From: Opeltia flavorubescens
Lineage: Eukaryota; Ascomycota; Lecanoromycetes; Teloschistales; Teloschistaceae
Length of the DNA: 64,000 nucleotides
Direction of reading: 5' to 3'
Assembly: GCA_000442125.1 (NCBI GenBank)
Contig: KE546968.1
Coordinates: 1,645,795-1,709,794 of the forward strand
Position 1 is the first letter of the stretch. Every line of letters starts with the position of its first letter. The notes under the pieces were generated by a model. The model searched no databases. It had not been told where the DNA came from and saw only the letters and a list, made by a program, of their open reading frames with translations. The translations under genes were made by a program, and so were the position numbers. Of the stretch, positions 13,101 to 24,194 are shown in pieces.

Positions 13101-13351
13101 GCGACCTGTTTGTAACTCTGCCTTACGACTTCTTTGAACGCGTCCTCAAACTCTGGCGACTTATTGTCACCCTGCGGCTGCGTATGGACGATTATGTCGA
13201 TGATGAGTGGCAGTCGCGTTTTGATATCGCGAAAGGCATCTGGGATGTCGCCGGCTTCGGAGAGCTGCTTGATCCTCTTGGTAACCTTCGTCCCAAACTC
13301 GACAAAGGTAACAACAGCATTGGCCAATCCAAAAGCAGTTACGGGATCCAT
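10199..13351 (-). CDS. STAND/NLR-like receptor: N-terminal domain, NB-ARC, TPR repeats
   Basis: Two exons, 13351..12741 and 12683..10199, give 1031 aa from ATG (MDPVTAFGLANAV). The intron falls inside the P-loop, and splicing restores GIGGVGKSQIA at residues 199 to 209 (Walker A). Walker B reads LLIVDNAD at 275 to 282, the sensor-like motif NVLITTRD lies at about 317 to 324, and a GLPLA-type motif reads LDHLPLAVSQAAAFI. An IHRLVQ motif marks the end of the winged-helix part. The C-terminal half consists of TPR-like helical pairs with repeated A-x-x-x-Y/L patterns. The first 130 residues are helical and resemble the N-terminal domain common in fungal STAND proteins. Known relatives act in non-self recognition and cell-death signalling by nucleotide-driven oligomerisation. 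The ligand and output domain type are unknown. All key NB motifs are intact. Confidence 0.9.
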
Positions 13352-13800
13352 TTAGCTTTGTCTTGGCTGCCAGATCCGCCGAAAGACGTGACTCTCTGGT
13401 TTCTGGAAGCTTTGCACGAACCGAAAGAAGTGCCAAGTATCAAGAATGCTGTCGGACGAGTCATTGATGCCAGCGGCTGAGTGGCCTGGGGCCTGTGTCT
13501 GGTCCAGATAGAAGGTGACTGCATCATGCATGCAAAAGGCTGCGAAAGTCGAATCACCGCGAGGCTGTCAAAGATTACCACCAATCGGTATATTTCCGTG
13601 TTAGTAGTGAAACCATCTTCCTGCAAGCCACACGAGGGGTTCTCGTCAATTGCTTAAACCCGCGCCGAGACAGGAAACACTAACGTTCGAATTGAATACT
13701 TTCCAGGTGTTATATGAAGCAACGAGGTGAGAAATTGTCGTATTGATTATCGCTCGACCTTGTAGGCGGAGTATTGAGAGTACGTTATCTCCGCGTCTGT
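13352..13800. other. Intergenic region, promoter side of the STAND gene
   Basis: About 450 bp between two minus-strand genes. No gene is seen; it should hold the STAND promoter. Confidence 0.5.
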
Positions 13801-15512
13801 TCAAATTGAATTGTCCGCAACTATTCCCGAGGCTTGATTACTTTGCAGGATCCGCTCAGCAATCCTCTCACCAGAAGTATATGCCCCAGCAACTGTACCT
13901 AGACCATCAAAAGGCGCAGTATGTTCCCCAGCAAAGTATATATGGTGTTCCGGCATCCCATGCCGAATTGCCTCCACATCGCGTGCAGCATCTTCCATTC
14001 CAACTTGGAAATTACTGTAGCTGCCATTGCCGGCGAATTCGTCGTTGCACCATTCAGTAGCTAAGAAACGAAGAGGTGATAATTTCTCTGTATATCCTGG
14101 CAACCTTGAGTAGTAGGGTTCAAAGAAGTCTCGGAGCCAATCATCACGGTCTTTGCCTTGCAAGCCGCAGATCGAGCTTGTGATGTGGGTGGAGCAATCA
14201 CCGTAGGTATAAAAGAGGAGAATGTTACGTTGGTAAGGCTCTGGGAAGGCATGGAAGCTCACGCATTCCAGACGCCATTTCCGAGGGTTGGTGGAAGTTG
14301 CGTACGAGGGTGACAGCCAGTGTACAAAGCTGATAGTATCACTGTCGCTACTTTCTGACTTCGCTGAAGTTGACTCCCAGAATGCGACAGGAAACTCGAT
14401 CAATACCTGTGGAAAGTAGTCAGCACGTGACGTCAATCTATTAGCTGCTGATTGTTCGTATACCTTTTCCAATCTTCCGAAAGAGATAGACTCGATAGCA
14501 GAAACAATGCGAGGGGACAGAGGTTTGATACAGTCGTTGTGCTGCTTCAACCAGCCCAGAGGTATCGTGACCACGACATCATCGAAATACCTCTTTTGGC
14601 CATTGGAAGTACTCACACAGACTGGGTGTGGTCCATCTGGTAAAGCTTCGATCGAGGTCACGGTTGTCTCGAATAAGACGCGTGCTTGTGCTAGTGGAAT
14701 TTGGGAGATGCTGGCGATGATCTTCTTGTAGTTGTTCGGTATGAAGCAATCCTCTATAGCAATCAGCCTTGCACCATCAACAACTAATCCGCATACGTAC
14801 CCCCTTCGATACAGTCTTCGAGGTAGAAATACTTGAGGGATTGACGCTCAACGCGGTCACCTACATAGGCTCCCCACATTTCTGACATGCCCAGGACGAG
14901 CTCGACCTCACGTCTGGTCATCTCACCTTTTTCGCAAGCGCGGTTGCACCAAGTCTCAAAGAAATCATGTAGGCTCTCGGCTGAGTCAATCTCCCTACTG
15001 CGAGTTTTACTGTGCTCCATAGCTTCCTCCAAGATCTCCCATACTTGCTTGAGGGATTTGTTTGCCTCGGATGAGGCTAGCAGACGGCCTCCGCCATCTA
15101 CCAGCAGGGTGTTCTCCTTCCATCTGTGCAATGGAGTCCCTGTCTGTTCGGCTAATTGTATGATCGGGTTGACTCCAGTACTAGCTCGGTCAGTTTGCAT
15201 ATATATACTTGTGCCAATGCAAGTACCTATGCACCCAATTTGCCCCACTAGAAAGGCTCTGATAAGCGTTGTATAATGTTCACACGTTCAAGCACTGACA
15301 TGTCAACTTCAAGAGGACCCATGGCATCGCTTTGAGCAATCTATCACATCGTAAACACATGAAAAGCGAAAAGCATAGCACTATTCGCGAACCCTACCAC
15401 CGATTCGATTGCGTGCTTCTATGATGGTCACATCGCAAGATCCTTCAAGAAGTACCGTCGCACATCGTAAGCCTGACACTCCAGCTCCAATGACACAAAT
15501 ATGTCGCGTCAT
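13801..15512 (-). CDS. Flavin-containing amine oxidase (polyamine oxidase / LSD1-like fold)
   Basis: I reconstruct six exons: 15512..15393, 15340..15300, 15247..15227, 15180..14801, 14753..14464 and 14406..13801, for 485 aa. The start ATG gives MTRHICVIGAGVSGL, whose GxGxxG is the FAD dinucleotide site at residues 9 to 14; IIEARNRIGGR follows as expected. Exons 2 and 3 are only 41 and 21 nt and rebuild the family segment PLEVD then IGANWVH, followed by STGVNPIIQLA. Near the C-terminus YFAGEHTAPFDGLG and then TVAGAYTSGERIAERIL form the second FAD-binding motif. Relatives oxidise polyamines or other amines, giving an aldehyde and hydrogen peroxide. No targeting signal is evident. It is tandem with the STAND gene downstream. 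Micro-exon boundaries are the least certain part. Confidence 0.85.
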
Positions 15513-16589
15513 GATTTTATTGTCTTTAACGTTGTGTAACACAGCAAGACATGGATCAAGACGCCCCGCATGATCCATCTACCAACGCTAGCCGGATTGG
15601 CAAGCATCACTTCCCGTTCAACTGAATCTCCATATGAGGGGCCGTAGGGCTGCGAAGTCGTCCAATTCATTGATATTGCTAATGAGATAAAAAAGAACTG
15701 ACAGCGGGCACCGGCCGATTGAAATGCTAAAAATATGCCTTGGACACGGGTATTGGCCGCCTCTCCAGCAATGCATCCTGCCCATCCACCACGTCCCACC
15801 ATTACGCGTCCTTTGCTGCACAAGACTAGTGACAGATCTTACTTCTCCAATTGGCGTAACTTATCAACGCCAGTAAGTCCCTTCTGATCTCTACTTCTCT
15901 CCTCCCAGACCCCGACTGCATAATACAGCTGCGGGTTTGCCTGATCAAAGAATTTGCGCAAACTCCACGAATAGGGATGATGAACATACCACCCTCTATT
16001 CAGCTCAAGACTTCCAATCTTGGTCACAGAAGGGCATCGACTGATGCCGTGAATCCATGGCGACATTAACCTAGGCTGTAGACTTGAATGTGCGCTGAGT
16101 GTTGCTACCCTCGCTCAAAATTCGAGCGGCCTACGGAAAGCCTGGGAGAAGAAAAGTTGGAAAACGTAAAGACATGTCCAAGGATGCTTATCAGCCACCA
16201 TGATCGATCTTTCGGCGGGTTGCCGGTCCCTGCTGGTATCAATAAACAGTTGTCAATATGATTGAGAGCCGAGATTATAGCCTTTCGTAACAAAGTTTAC
16301 GGCATAATGAGCTGATGCACTTATCAGTCATGATCGTATACACCTCGCGTTGTCATGGTAGCCAATGACGTTTGGTGGTCAAAAGATGGTGTCGAACATC
16401 GCTACTCAAAATCTTTCGGCCTTGCAACAGGACAGATGTGCCCCGAACACAGAATCACGTCTGCTCAGCCAGGCTGAGGCCTGAGTGACGACGATTTGTG
16501 ACGAGGACCGTGGAATCCTTAGCTGACTTGACGTACGGTCGTCAAAATGTTTTCCGTCATGCATGAATATCTCCCAAGAACCAAGCATT
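15513..16589. other. Intergenic region
   Basis: About 1.08 kb between two minus-strand genes. Only short unsupported frames are present. It includes the promoter of the amine oxidase. Confidence 0.5.
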
Positions 16590-18973
16590 CTAGCTAGTTC
16601 GTCGTCCACGTCTCCGTCTCTCCTCCAATTCATCTTTGTATGCCTTGATTTCAACGTCTCGAACCTTTTGTAATAAGCCTACTTCGGACTGGAATTCTTT
16701 ATTCAAAGGAGGAGAAGCAAAATCGAGGCGGAGGTATTTGACCTTCGGGAGAATTTCTAGACTCTCGAACTTCGGATGCTGTGGATACCTGAACAGGGCT
16801 AGGTCCCATTTAGCAAGTCCCTGATCGGAACTTTCCGGGGTGCAGTATCGACGAATCTTCAGCCCCTTCCCCTTTTCGCTGGTGAGAATAGTGGTCGAGC
16901 ACGGCTTTTTCGCGTTCCTGCAGTCACATTGTTTCTTGTCCACGACTACGTCACAATTCATTTCAAGGTGTAAGAATGTGTGTTTGCCTTCATGTGTTGT
17001 GAAGAGCACAAGAACCGGAGGATTTGGCGGCAGTAGAACCGTACCATCGCCACGAGATCCTGTTACTCTGGATGTCATACTCCGGCCTGAAAGCATGGTC
17101 GTTCCCGATAGAGTTGTCAAACGTCTTTGGCCCAGGGAGATCCTGGATCCTTCTCCAGTGGACCGAGGTTGTAAAGTTCCGGTCTGAGAGATGGACTGTT
17201 GTAATTTAAGAGGGTCGCTGTCTACACTGAGATCTTTAAGGACCTGCTGCTGCCATAATTGCAGATATGCAAGACCTGCTCTGCCTGTTTCATTGGAGCC
17301 GTTGAGAGACCATTCGATGTCGGACATTGCATGAAACACGCGATAGCCTAGTAATGCTTGTTGAAGTAATTTCACGTCGTCTGACGACTTCAGTAGCGCC
17401 CAATTAAGATCATGGACGTGATTATTCGAAATGAGGATACTGTTGGGACTTGCGGATTGATTTGACGGCGCCGCATATGTTGGCACAATAGCCGATGCAT
17501 CAGTGTTCACGACAATCTCTTTCTCGTGGCGAAAATTGTTGTTATGCTTGTCTACAATGGTTGTGACCAGCCGGAATTCGTTTGAACCTCGCTTTAGCAC
17601 AGTCAAGGAAGACTCTCTTGCTGGAGAGGGATCTGGCAGATCAAGCGCAAGGATTTTCTCTTCTGTTGGACCTTGCTCTGCTAAGGGAGCTGGCTCAGGA
17701 CCCGAGGGTTCGACAACCCATATTGAATAGCAGCCATCGTCGAGTAGCAGTATAACATCTTCGGGCGGTGCTTCCAATATCCGAGGAGAGTCAAAGCGTC
17801 GAAACTCGTTGATGATTTCGCCTTTGATTTCCGCTAGATATCCGGCCCAAAAAGCTTGAGGCCCGAGGGCGATTAGCTCGGAGCTTTGCTCCAACTTCGA
17901 GAGTAGCCATCTGCTCTTCAATAAGTTTAAGTATTGGGGTACCTTCGGTACCCGCTGATTATAATCCAAGCCCGGGTTATACTCGACAGTGCTCTAGAAA
18001 TTTTAGTTAGCATTCACTCTATGAAAAAGTCAATAAGATGTACCCTTGAAAAGTGATATACTAAAGCATCTGTAGCCGCCTGTAAAGGTAGGTTCGATAC
18101 GTCGCTGAAAGACGATGGTGGGGATACAGCGAGTGCCTGTACAAAGCGACAAGCAATTTGGAAAGGTACCTCAGGGAGGACGGCATTTCTCGGACGCTGT
18201 CTTATATTATTGTAGGGGCCTAGTGTTGTTGGGATGCTGATCTGCGCTGCCAACAGATCCCTGATCTCGGCAACATCCCAGCGCAAATTTCGCAGTTCGC
18301 CACGAATTTCCAATAGAAGTAAACTGCGTCAAGCAAGTGAGCGAGCAGGCTTTTCCAATTGGTCCGCAGAACCTTACATTTTGAAAGGTTGAAGTAGAAT
18401 TCCAAGCTGTCCCCGAGTCAGGAGTTGAAGCAGTGTACAATGATATAGATAAATCATACCTTGATCAGATGAAAGCGGACACGGTCCCGCAAAGTGTTCA
18501 CATCGCGCTCGGCGCTGAGGCTCCATCGGACGTTGTCGACGAAGTTGGCAGCATTTCGATGGAATCGCGTATTATTCGCTAGAAGAACTTCGCAGTCGTG
18601 AAGTGTCTTTTTGAAGTTGCCTGCAGCTTCTCCCACTGGCTGGAGTGCAGCACGGTGCTCCTCGTCCGGCTGCTGCCACGGTCTCTGCTGTCTCTCTCTA
18701 TCTGCTTGAATGATGATTTGTTCGAGCCGTTGAAGGGTTTCCGCCAGAGATTTGATATCTCTACCGAAGTCAAAATATTGGATATCTAGTAAATGTCCTC
18801 AGTCCACGATCTGATTGCCGAGTTCGCCATTTCGAACAGGTAGAGCCATGCTACTAGCACAAAGGGAAAAATCACTTACGGGCTCCTTGTGCTTTGCTGA
18901 AAGCTTTCTCGTAAATGAAGAAGCCTAGGTCAAAGGCAAGTCGGACGTCAGAAAGTGAAAGTCCAAAGGACAT
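16590..18973 (-). CDS. 710-aa fungal protein with STAND-like helical N-terminus, unknown function
   Basis: Five exons, 18973..18880, 18785..18460, 18406..18378, 18323..18044 and 17993..16590, join in frame to 710 aa. The start ATG gives MSFGLSLSDVRLAFDLG, similar in style to N-terminal domains that precede NACHT/NB-ARC modules in fungi. The first 240 residues are helical with coiled-coil potential (SLAETLQRLEQIIIQ; ELRNLRWDVAEIRDLL). No P-loop is present anywhere. The C-terminal half has a Ser/Thr-rich linker and a cysteine group (KKQCDCRNAKKPCS, then RRYC) that might bind metal or form a small fold, and a basic end (EERRRRGRR). I do not recognise the family by name. It is divergent from the permease and two genes upstream of the STAND receptor. 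Exon 3 (29 nt) is the weakest join. Confidence 0.72.
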
Positions 18974-19608
18974 AATCTACAGTGGAAAGTCGTGTTTGCG
19001 AGAAGGTTTGTATGGTCGGGAATCCCAGCAGAATGTTGGACAGATAAGCTGTAAAAGTAGGACTCATTGGTCTCGTGCAAGGTGCCGGCGGTAAGCGGTG
19101 GCCTCATGGTGATGATGGTGTATTGAAGCTCAGCCTCCTGCATGTCATATCTTTTTGGCCGAGTTTACGTGATGGTAAGCCTCATTCTGCAAGAAATCTA
19201 GGCTTCTGTGTCTAGGTTACATTCCGGTTGTTTGGTCTGGGGTCGGACAAATATTCCACTGGCGTTCTTGGCCGTCCCTTTTGGAACGAGGCTGGCGAGG
19301 AAATGGCGTGACGCTACATTAGCGGCGTCTTGACTTGGTATAGCAGCATCTTGGCTGGCGCTTGAAGGAGGCTGATGCACCTGTGGCTCTTCACGCTATT
19401 GGTCTTGCTTACGGACCTTGAGCAAGGGCACGAGACGTGTCAATTGACCGTCACAATCTGCCTCGTCAATCATGGTGTAGTAGACTCAGAAATGAGGCTG
19501 CCCGGAGAAGAGCGAGCCCTTTATGATTCTTAAGCAAGATGGAGGGACCACTGGCTCCCATTGCTTCTCAATCATTAGCCTTCATAGCTTTGTTTATACT
19601 CTGTAAAC
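18974..19608. other. Divergent promoter region
   Basis: About 635 bp between the 710-aa gene (minus) and the permease gene (plus). No coding signal is supported. Confidence 0.5.
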
Positions 19609-21747
19609 ATGCCATTGACACCCGAAGATCAATTGAGGGTCGAAGAAGCTGAGCGTGAAGCTCAAGCTGCAGGAAATGCCAAATATCTATCGAAAAACCC
19701 TACCGAATCCCAAAAGCTCAGTCCCTTCAGTGTTGCCTGCACGGTGTGGAATCGATGTATTGGTAGAACTCCCCTCCGAATGCTTTTAGTCGATGCTTTG
19801 GATCATGACTAATGAGCATACAGGGTCTGGAATATTCGTTGCTCCTGCCATTGTTCTTAAAGCGACCAACAGCCCTGGAGTATCACTTCTTCTCTGGGCC
19901 TTGGGTGCATTCGTCGGCCTCTGTGGGCTTCTAGTCTGGCTCGAATTGGGCCTGTCCATTCCTAGATTCCGAGTCCCGCGGGTAGGAAATGATCTGAATG
20001 ACAACGAAGACGGTGCATTCACCAACGTCCCACGAAGTGGAGGTGAAAAGAATTATGTAGGGCTTCCTGATAGCCAAACCGCAAGCAGTCGCTAACCACA
20101 GACAGCTCGAACACATCTATCACAGCCCGCAGTTCAGAACCACATGCATTTACGGCTTCATCTTTATCGTCTTCGGAAACCTCTGTGGAAATGCCATCGC
20201 TTTTGGCATTTACGTACTGCAAGCAGCAGGCATAGATGATAACGCGCCCCTTTCTCGTGGACTGGCAGTGGTAGCTCTGACTGCAGCTTGTGTCCTGCAT
20301 GCTGGATGGCGACAGGGAGGGATCTTGGTCAATAATACTCTGGCCACGATCAAGATTTGTATACTCCTAGCAATCATCGTCATCGGTTTTGCGTCTGCGG
20401 CCGGTGCCTCATTCGGAAAAGATTCCCGGGAGATGTCCGCGGTCGGTAGTGCGAAGGATACAAATTTCAATGTGCACAAGTCGTTTCTGAACGCACAAGG
20501 AGATTTCGCAAGTTACGCCAACGCCATCATCTTCACTGTCTACTCCTTCAGTGGCTTCCATCAACCTTTTTATGTATGCTTCTGCCCTTTCGTATTGAAG
20601 TGCTGTCCGAATAGTGAGCTGACTGGTGTGTGAAGGTTATGAGCGAAGTGTACCAGCCCAAGAAGAAGTTTGCGAAGTCGGTTTCCGCTGCTATGATAAC
20701 CATAGTTCTCTTGTTCATTCTTGTCAACATTTCTTATGTAGGCTTCTGCTATCCGTAAAGCATAAGCTTCCGCTCTAATCCTTGTGTAGTTATGTGTGGT
20801 GACCAGAGGAGACCTTGATCTTGAGGTCGATATGGCTACAGTCTTTTTCCGAAAAGTCTTTGGCAATGAGACCGCACCTCGAGTCATGTCCGGGATCATT
20901 TCTCTTTCGATCTTTGGAAACCTTGTCATTATGACATTTACGGCATCGAGAGGTATGTGAAGAATGAGTCTGTCACAGTCTCGTGAACGCTGACCAGTCG
21001 CACCATAGTCAAGCAAGAAATTGCCAAAGAGGGAGTCCTGCCAGGTTCACGTTTCTTCGCCATGAGCGTCTCTACGCCAGTCGCTTGGGCATGGAGAAAG
21101 CTTCGACCTTCCGATGCTTCAGGTACCGACGCCCGGCTGGAACAGAGCCCTGCACCAGCCTTATTCTTGCATTGGCTCTTTACAATGCTCTTGATCGCTG
21201 CAACATCGTCGCTGGCGCCGGCAGTGGCATATCAGGTTCTCGTCTCGATATACTGCTATACAGTAGTTTTGATGTTCGGTCTCTTCGTCGCTGGCGGTCT
21301 GCTCTATCTTCGCTGGGCCAAAAGGGAAGAGTGGACCGACAGTGTTGGCTTCCGACCCCCGGGAGGGCCAACGGCTGCAATCGTTTACAGGTATGTAAAC
21401 TCTGACTCTGAATCCGCTAATGCTGATCTTGAACCATTAGTGCCACGTGCTTGTTCCTCTTGGTCGCAACATTCGTACCGCCTTCGGCCGAGTCACAATT
21501 CCACGAGTCAAATCGAGGTTACAGTTGGTATGTTGTGCCAGCTGTGGGTCTTTCCAGTGCTGTGATCGGGTACATCTATTACTTGATCTTTGCAAAGGTG
21601 ATTCCTCGAGTAAGAGAACAAGTCTTGGTGGTAGAAAGAGATCCCCTGATCGTCCGGCAAGGAGGCGATCCTAAGGGCGAATGGGTTGTGGATCTTGAGA
21701 CCATTGATTTCTGGTGGTCGGCTAGGGATCCAAAGTCGAGTGTTTGA
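19609..21747 (+). CDS. APC-superfamily amino-acid permease (LAT-like)
   Basis: Seven exons, 19609..19762, 19824..20056, 20106..20573, 20636..20737, 20790..20952, 21009..21390 and 21441..21747, give 602 aa. The start is ATG (MPLTPEDQLRVEEAE). After a hydrophilic N-terminus the first helix carries NRCIGSGIFVAPAIVL, the GSGIF motif of substrate binding in APC/LAT carriers. About twelve membrane helices follow, including IICLLAIIV-type and FTVYSFSGFHQPFY segments. The C-terminus is cytosolic (DLETIDFWWSARDP). Relatives move amino acids across the plasma membrane with protons or by exchange; the substrate cannot be read from the sequence. Every intron keeps frame with GT-AG borders. It converges with the small gene at 21827 with only 79 bp between stops. 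Confidence 0.9.
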
Positions 21748-21826
21748 AGGGGTGTTGTAGATATACTTTTACGCATTCCAAGAGTAGCCTGGTCTAGCAA
21801 AATTCTTTGAACGTTGGCAATAGCTC

Positions 21827-22252
21827 TCATTGTGATGCATCTCTTGGACTGCGTGGTTCGACCGTTACCCGTCGTCTTTCCCACACATCTTCCCTTCCCT
21901 TTGTAAAGCCAAGGAGATGCCCAATGCGACCGCTAGGTTTCGGCACAGGACATTCATGTGCTTTGTTCCTCATAGCAATTCGTTCCTCCTCTGTTATTTC
22001 AACCTCCCGAACAGCCTCGTCTCCAGTCATCTTCGAGGTAGCGTCGGCATTGATGGCATCGGTAGTATTTGCCAAAGGCCGTCGTCTTCTCCTCCGTTTA
22101 CCATCCTCTGTAATCTCAACATCGGCGAATTGAGCCGTAGGCACTGGACAAGGAATGATGTGTGGCAACCCAACGACGAGGAAGGAAGCAAGAAGTGTAA
22201 ATCCAAAGAGCGAAGAGGTGGTTCGTGATCGAGGGTGGAGATGAGAAGGCAT
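21827..22252 (-). CDS. Small conserved fungal protein with N-terminal hydrophobic segment, unknown
   Basis: A single exon of 141 aa from ATG (MPSHLHPRSRTTSSLF). A hydrophobic stretch at about residues 15 to 30 (FGFTLLASFLVVGLP) could be a signal anchor or mitochondrial inner-membrane helix after an Arg-containing leader. It is followed by HIIPCPVP, a run of six arginines, an acidic segment, and HECPVPKPSGRIGHLLGF. The repeated CPVP element and the GRIGHLLGF motif look like those of a small uncharacterised protein seen in many ascomycetes; that is from memory of the pattern, not a search. It shares a 554-bp divergent promoter region with the phosphatase. Function is unknown; assembly or mitochondrial roles are only guesses. 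Confidence 0.68.
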   Translation of the reverse strand: MPSHLHPRSRTTSSLFGFTLLASFLVVGLPHIIPCPVPTAQFADVEITEDGKRRRRRRPLANTTDAINADATSKMTGDEAVREVEITEEERIAMRNKAHECPVPKPSGRIGHLLGFTKGREDVWERRRVTVEPRSPRDASQ

Positions 22253-22806
22253 CTAAGAGTCTAGGAGGGTTTGATTGTTGCCCACTTCATAGGTGATCAG
22301 AACCAAGTGTCTGTGTAGATTAGCACAAGCCCAAAATTGATTGATTTGACAATCTACCTCGCTGCTAGTTCGACTCTCCACGAAGGAATGAATGTCTGAC
22401 ACGGCCCACATGTCCATCCGACCGAACGGGATCCACATTAAAGATTTCGAGAGTGGCGGCAATCGCGCTAAGGAGATCGCACTTACGCGATTGTATCAGA
22501 AGTCGACTCGGGAGGACAAATGCAGCTCGGAAAAGATCATTCTACGAATAATTCTCCTTCCCAAAGACCTAGACTTCTTCCCGCTTCTGATCCAGCCTAG
22601 TAAAGCATACTGCCACCGTGCCTGCGCGACATTGGATAGCTTCATTGAGCTCACCTCGTCTTCCGTGGCCACTCAAGATTCAACCCAGCAGACTCTGAGA
22701 CTCTACACTAGTTTCGCTGTCATCGAACTACATTGGAACATTGGAACAAATTTTGCCTCCTGAGCTTACTGCCAGGATTCCGCCAGGGCTGGCGCAATAG
22801 CTCACT
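22253..22806. other. Divergent promoter region
   Basis: 554 bp shared by the small protein gene (minus) and the phosphatase gene (plus). No further gene is supported. Confidence 0.5.
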
Positions 22807-24194
22807 ATGAGCGATCTAGACCGGTAATTTGCCCATCAATTTCCCTGCAGATACCCACTCGCTAACTCAGCCCTCACAGTAACATCACCGATCTCCGCGC
22901 CTGCAAAACCATCCCCGAACCCGCTGTTCGCGACCTCTGCCACAAAGCGCGCGAGCTGCTGATCGAAGAAGGCAACGTCGTCCAAGTCGACGCCCCAGTC
23001 ACAATATGCGGCGACATACACGGCCAATTCCACGATCTGATGGAGCTTTTCCGCGTAGGCGGTGACGTCCCGGATACAAATTACCTCTTCATGGGCGACT
23101 TTGTCGACCGCGGCTTCTACTCACTGGAGAGTTTTCTCCTCCTCCTCTGCCTCAAAGTCCGCTACCCAGACCGAATAACCCTCATACGCGGGAACCACGA
23201 ATCCCGACAAATCACCACCGTCTACGGCTTCTACGACGAATGTCTCCGCAAATACGGCAGTGCGAACGTCTGGCGCTACTGCTGCGAAGTATTCGACTAT
23301 CTCGCCCTCGGCGCCCTCGTCCTCGGCACCAGCGCCCAGCTCGAGCCTGCGCCTGAAAGCCACGCAAACTTCCTCGCCACAGACGAAGAAATAGAAATCG
23401 AGATCATGAACGCGAGGAACGAAGTCCAACAACGTTTTCCCCGAAATCGTCGGCGAGTCTACGAACCCGACAACCCGACTTCCTCCCCCGGCCGCTCTCC
23501 AAATGCAAATTCACCCTCAAAACACGGGCCTGCAGGCACCGGCGCCACAAGCGATAGCAACGGCACCTCCAACAACAACGGTGGCGCCGTTCTCTGCGTC
23601 CACGGCGGCCTCAGCCCCCTTGTAGAAACAGTCGATAAAATCCGTCTCCTAGACCGAAAACAAGAAGTCCCCCACGAAGGCGCCATGTGCGACCTCCTCT
23701 GGAGCGACCCCGATGAGATCGACGGCTGGGGCCTCTCCCCCCGTGGCGCAGGCTTCCTCTTCGGCTCCGACATCGTCCACCGCTTCAACCACATGAATGA
23801 TCTCTCTCTGATAGCACGAGCGCATCAACTTGTGATGGAGGGGTTTAAGGAGATGTTCGACTCGAGTATTGTGACGGTGTGGTCGGCGCCGAATTATTGC
23901 TACAGGTGTGGGAATGTAGCTGCGATTTTGGAGTTGGGTGAGGATACGACAATGGGAGGGGTTGTGCCGAGGGGGAATGGGGATATGGGTAGGGCGTTAG
24001 GGGGTTTGAGGGGAGATATGATTGGCGGGCCGGGGAGGAGATATCGGGTTTTCGATGCAGCGCCGCAGGATCCGAGGGGGATGCCGGCGAAGAAACCGGT
24101 TGCGGATTATTTTTTGGTGAGTCGTTCTTCGATCCTGTCTATCTGACCGCTTGAGTTCCTCTTTTCCCAAGCTAACTCGCGTGGTGAATAGTAA
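22807..24194 (+). CDS. ppg1: PP2A-like serine/threonine protein phosphatase, Ppg1 type
   Basis: Exons 22807..22823 (MSDLD plus two bases), 22880..24116 and a last exon that is just the stop codon within 24192..24194, giving 418 aa. Metallophosphatase motifs are intact: [28 protein letters not shown] and [11 protein letters not shown]. The C-terminus DYFL is the PP2A-family tail whose last leucine is carboxymethylated in relatives. An insert of about 75 residues before AVLCVHGG, rich in N, S, P and G, is longer than in yeast Ppg1 (about 368 aa). The segment [19 protein letters not shown] fits the Ppg1 subfamily. Known Ppg1 acts in a STRIPAK-like (Far) complex in yeast and affects glycogen and mitophagy. 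The last intron, 24117..24191, has a GTGAGT donor and a GCTAAC branch site. Confidence 0.9.
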
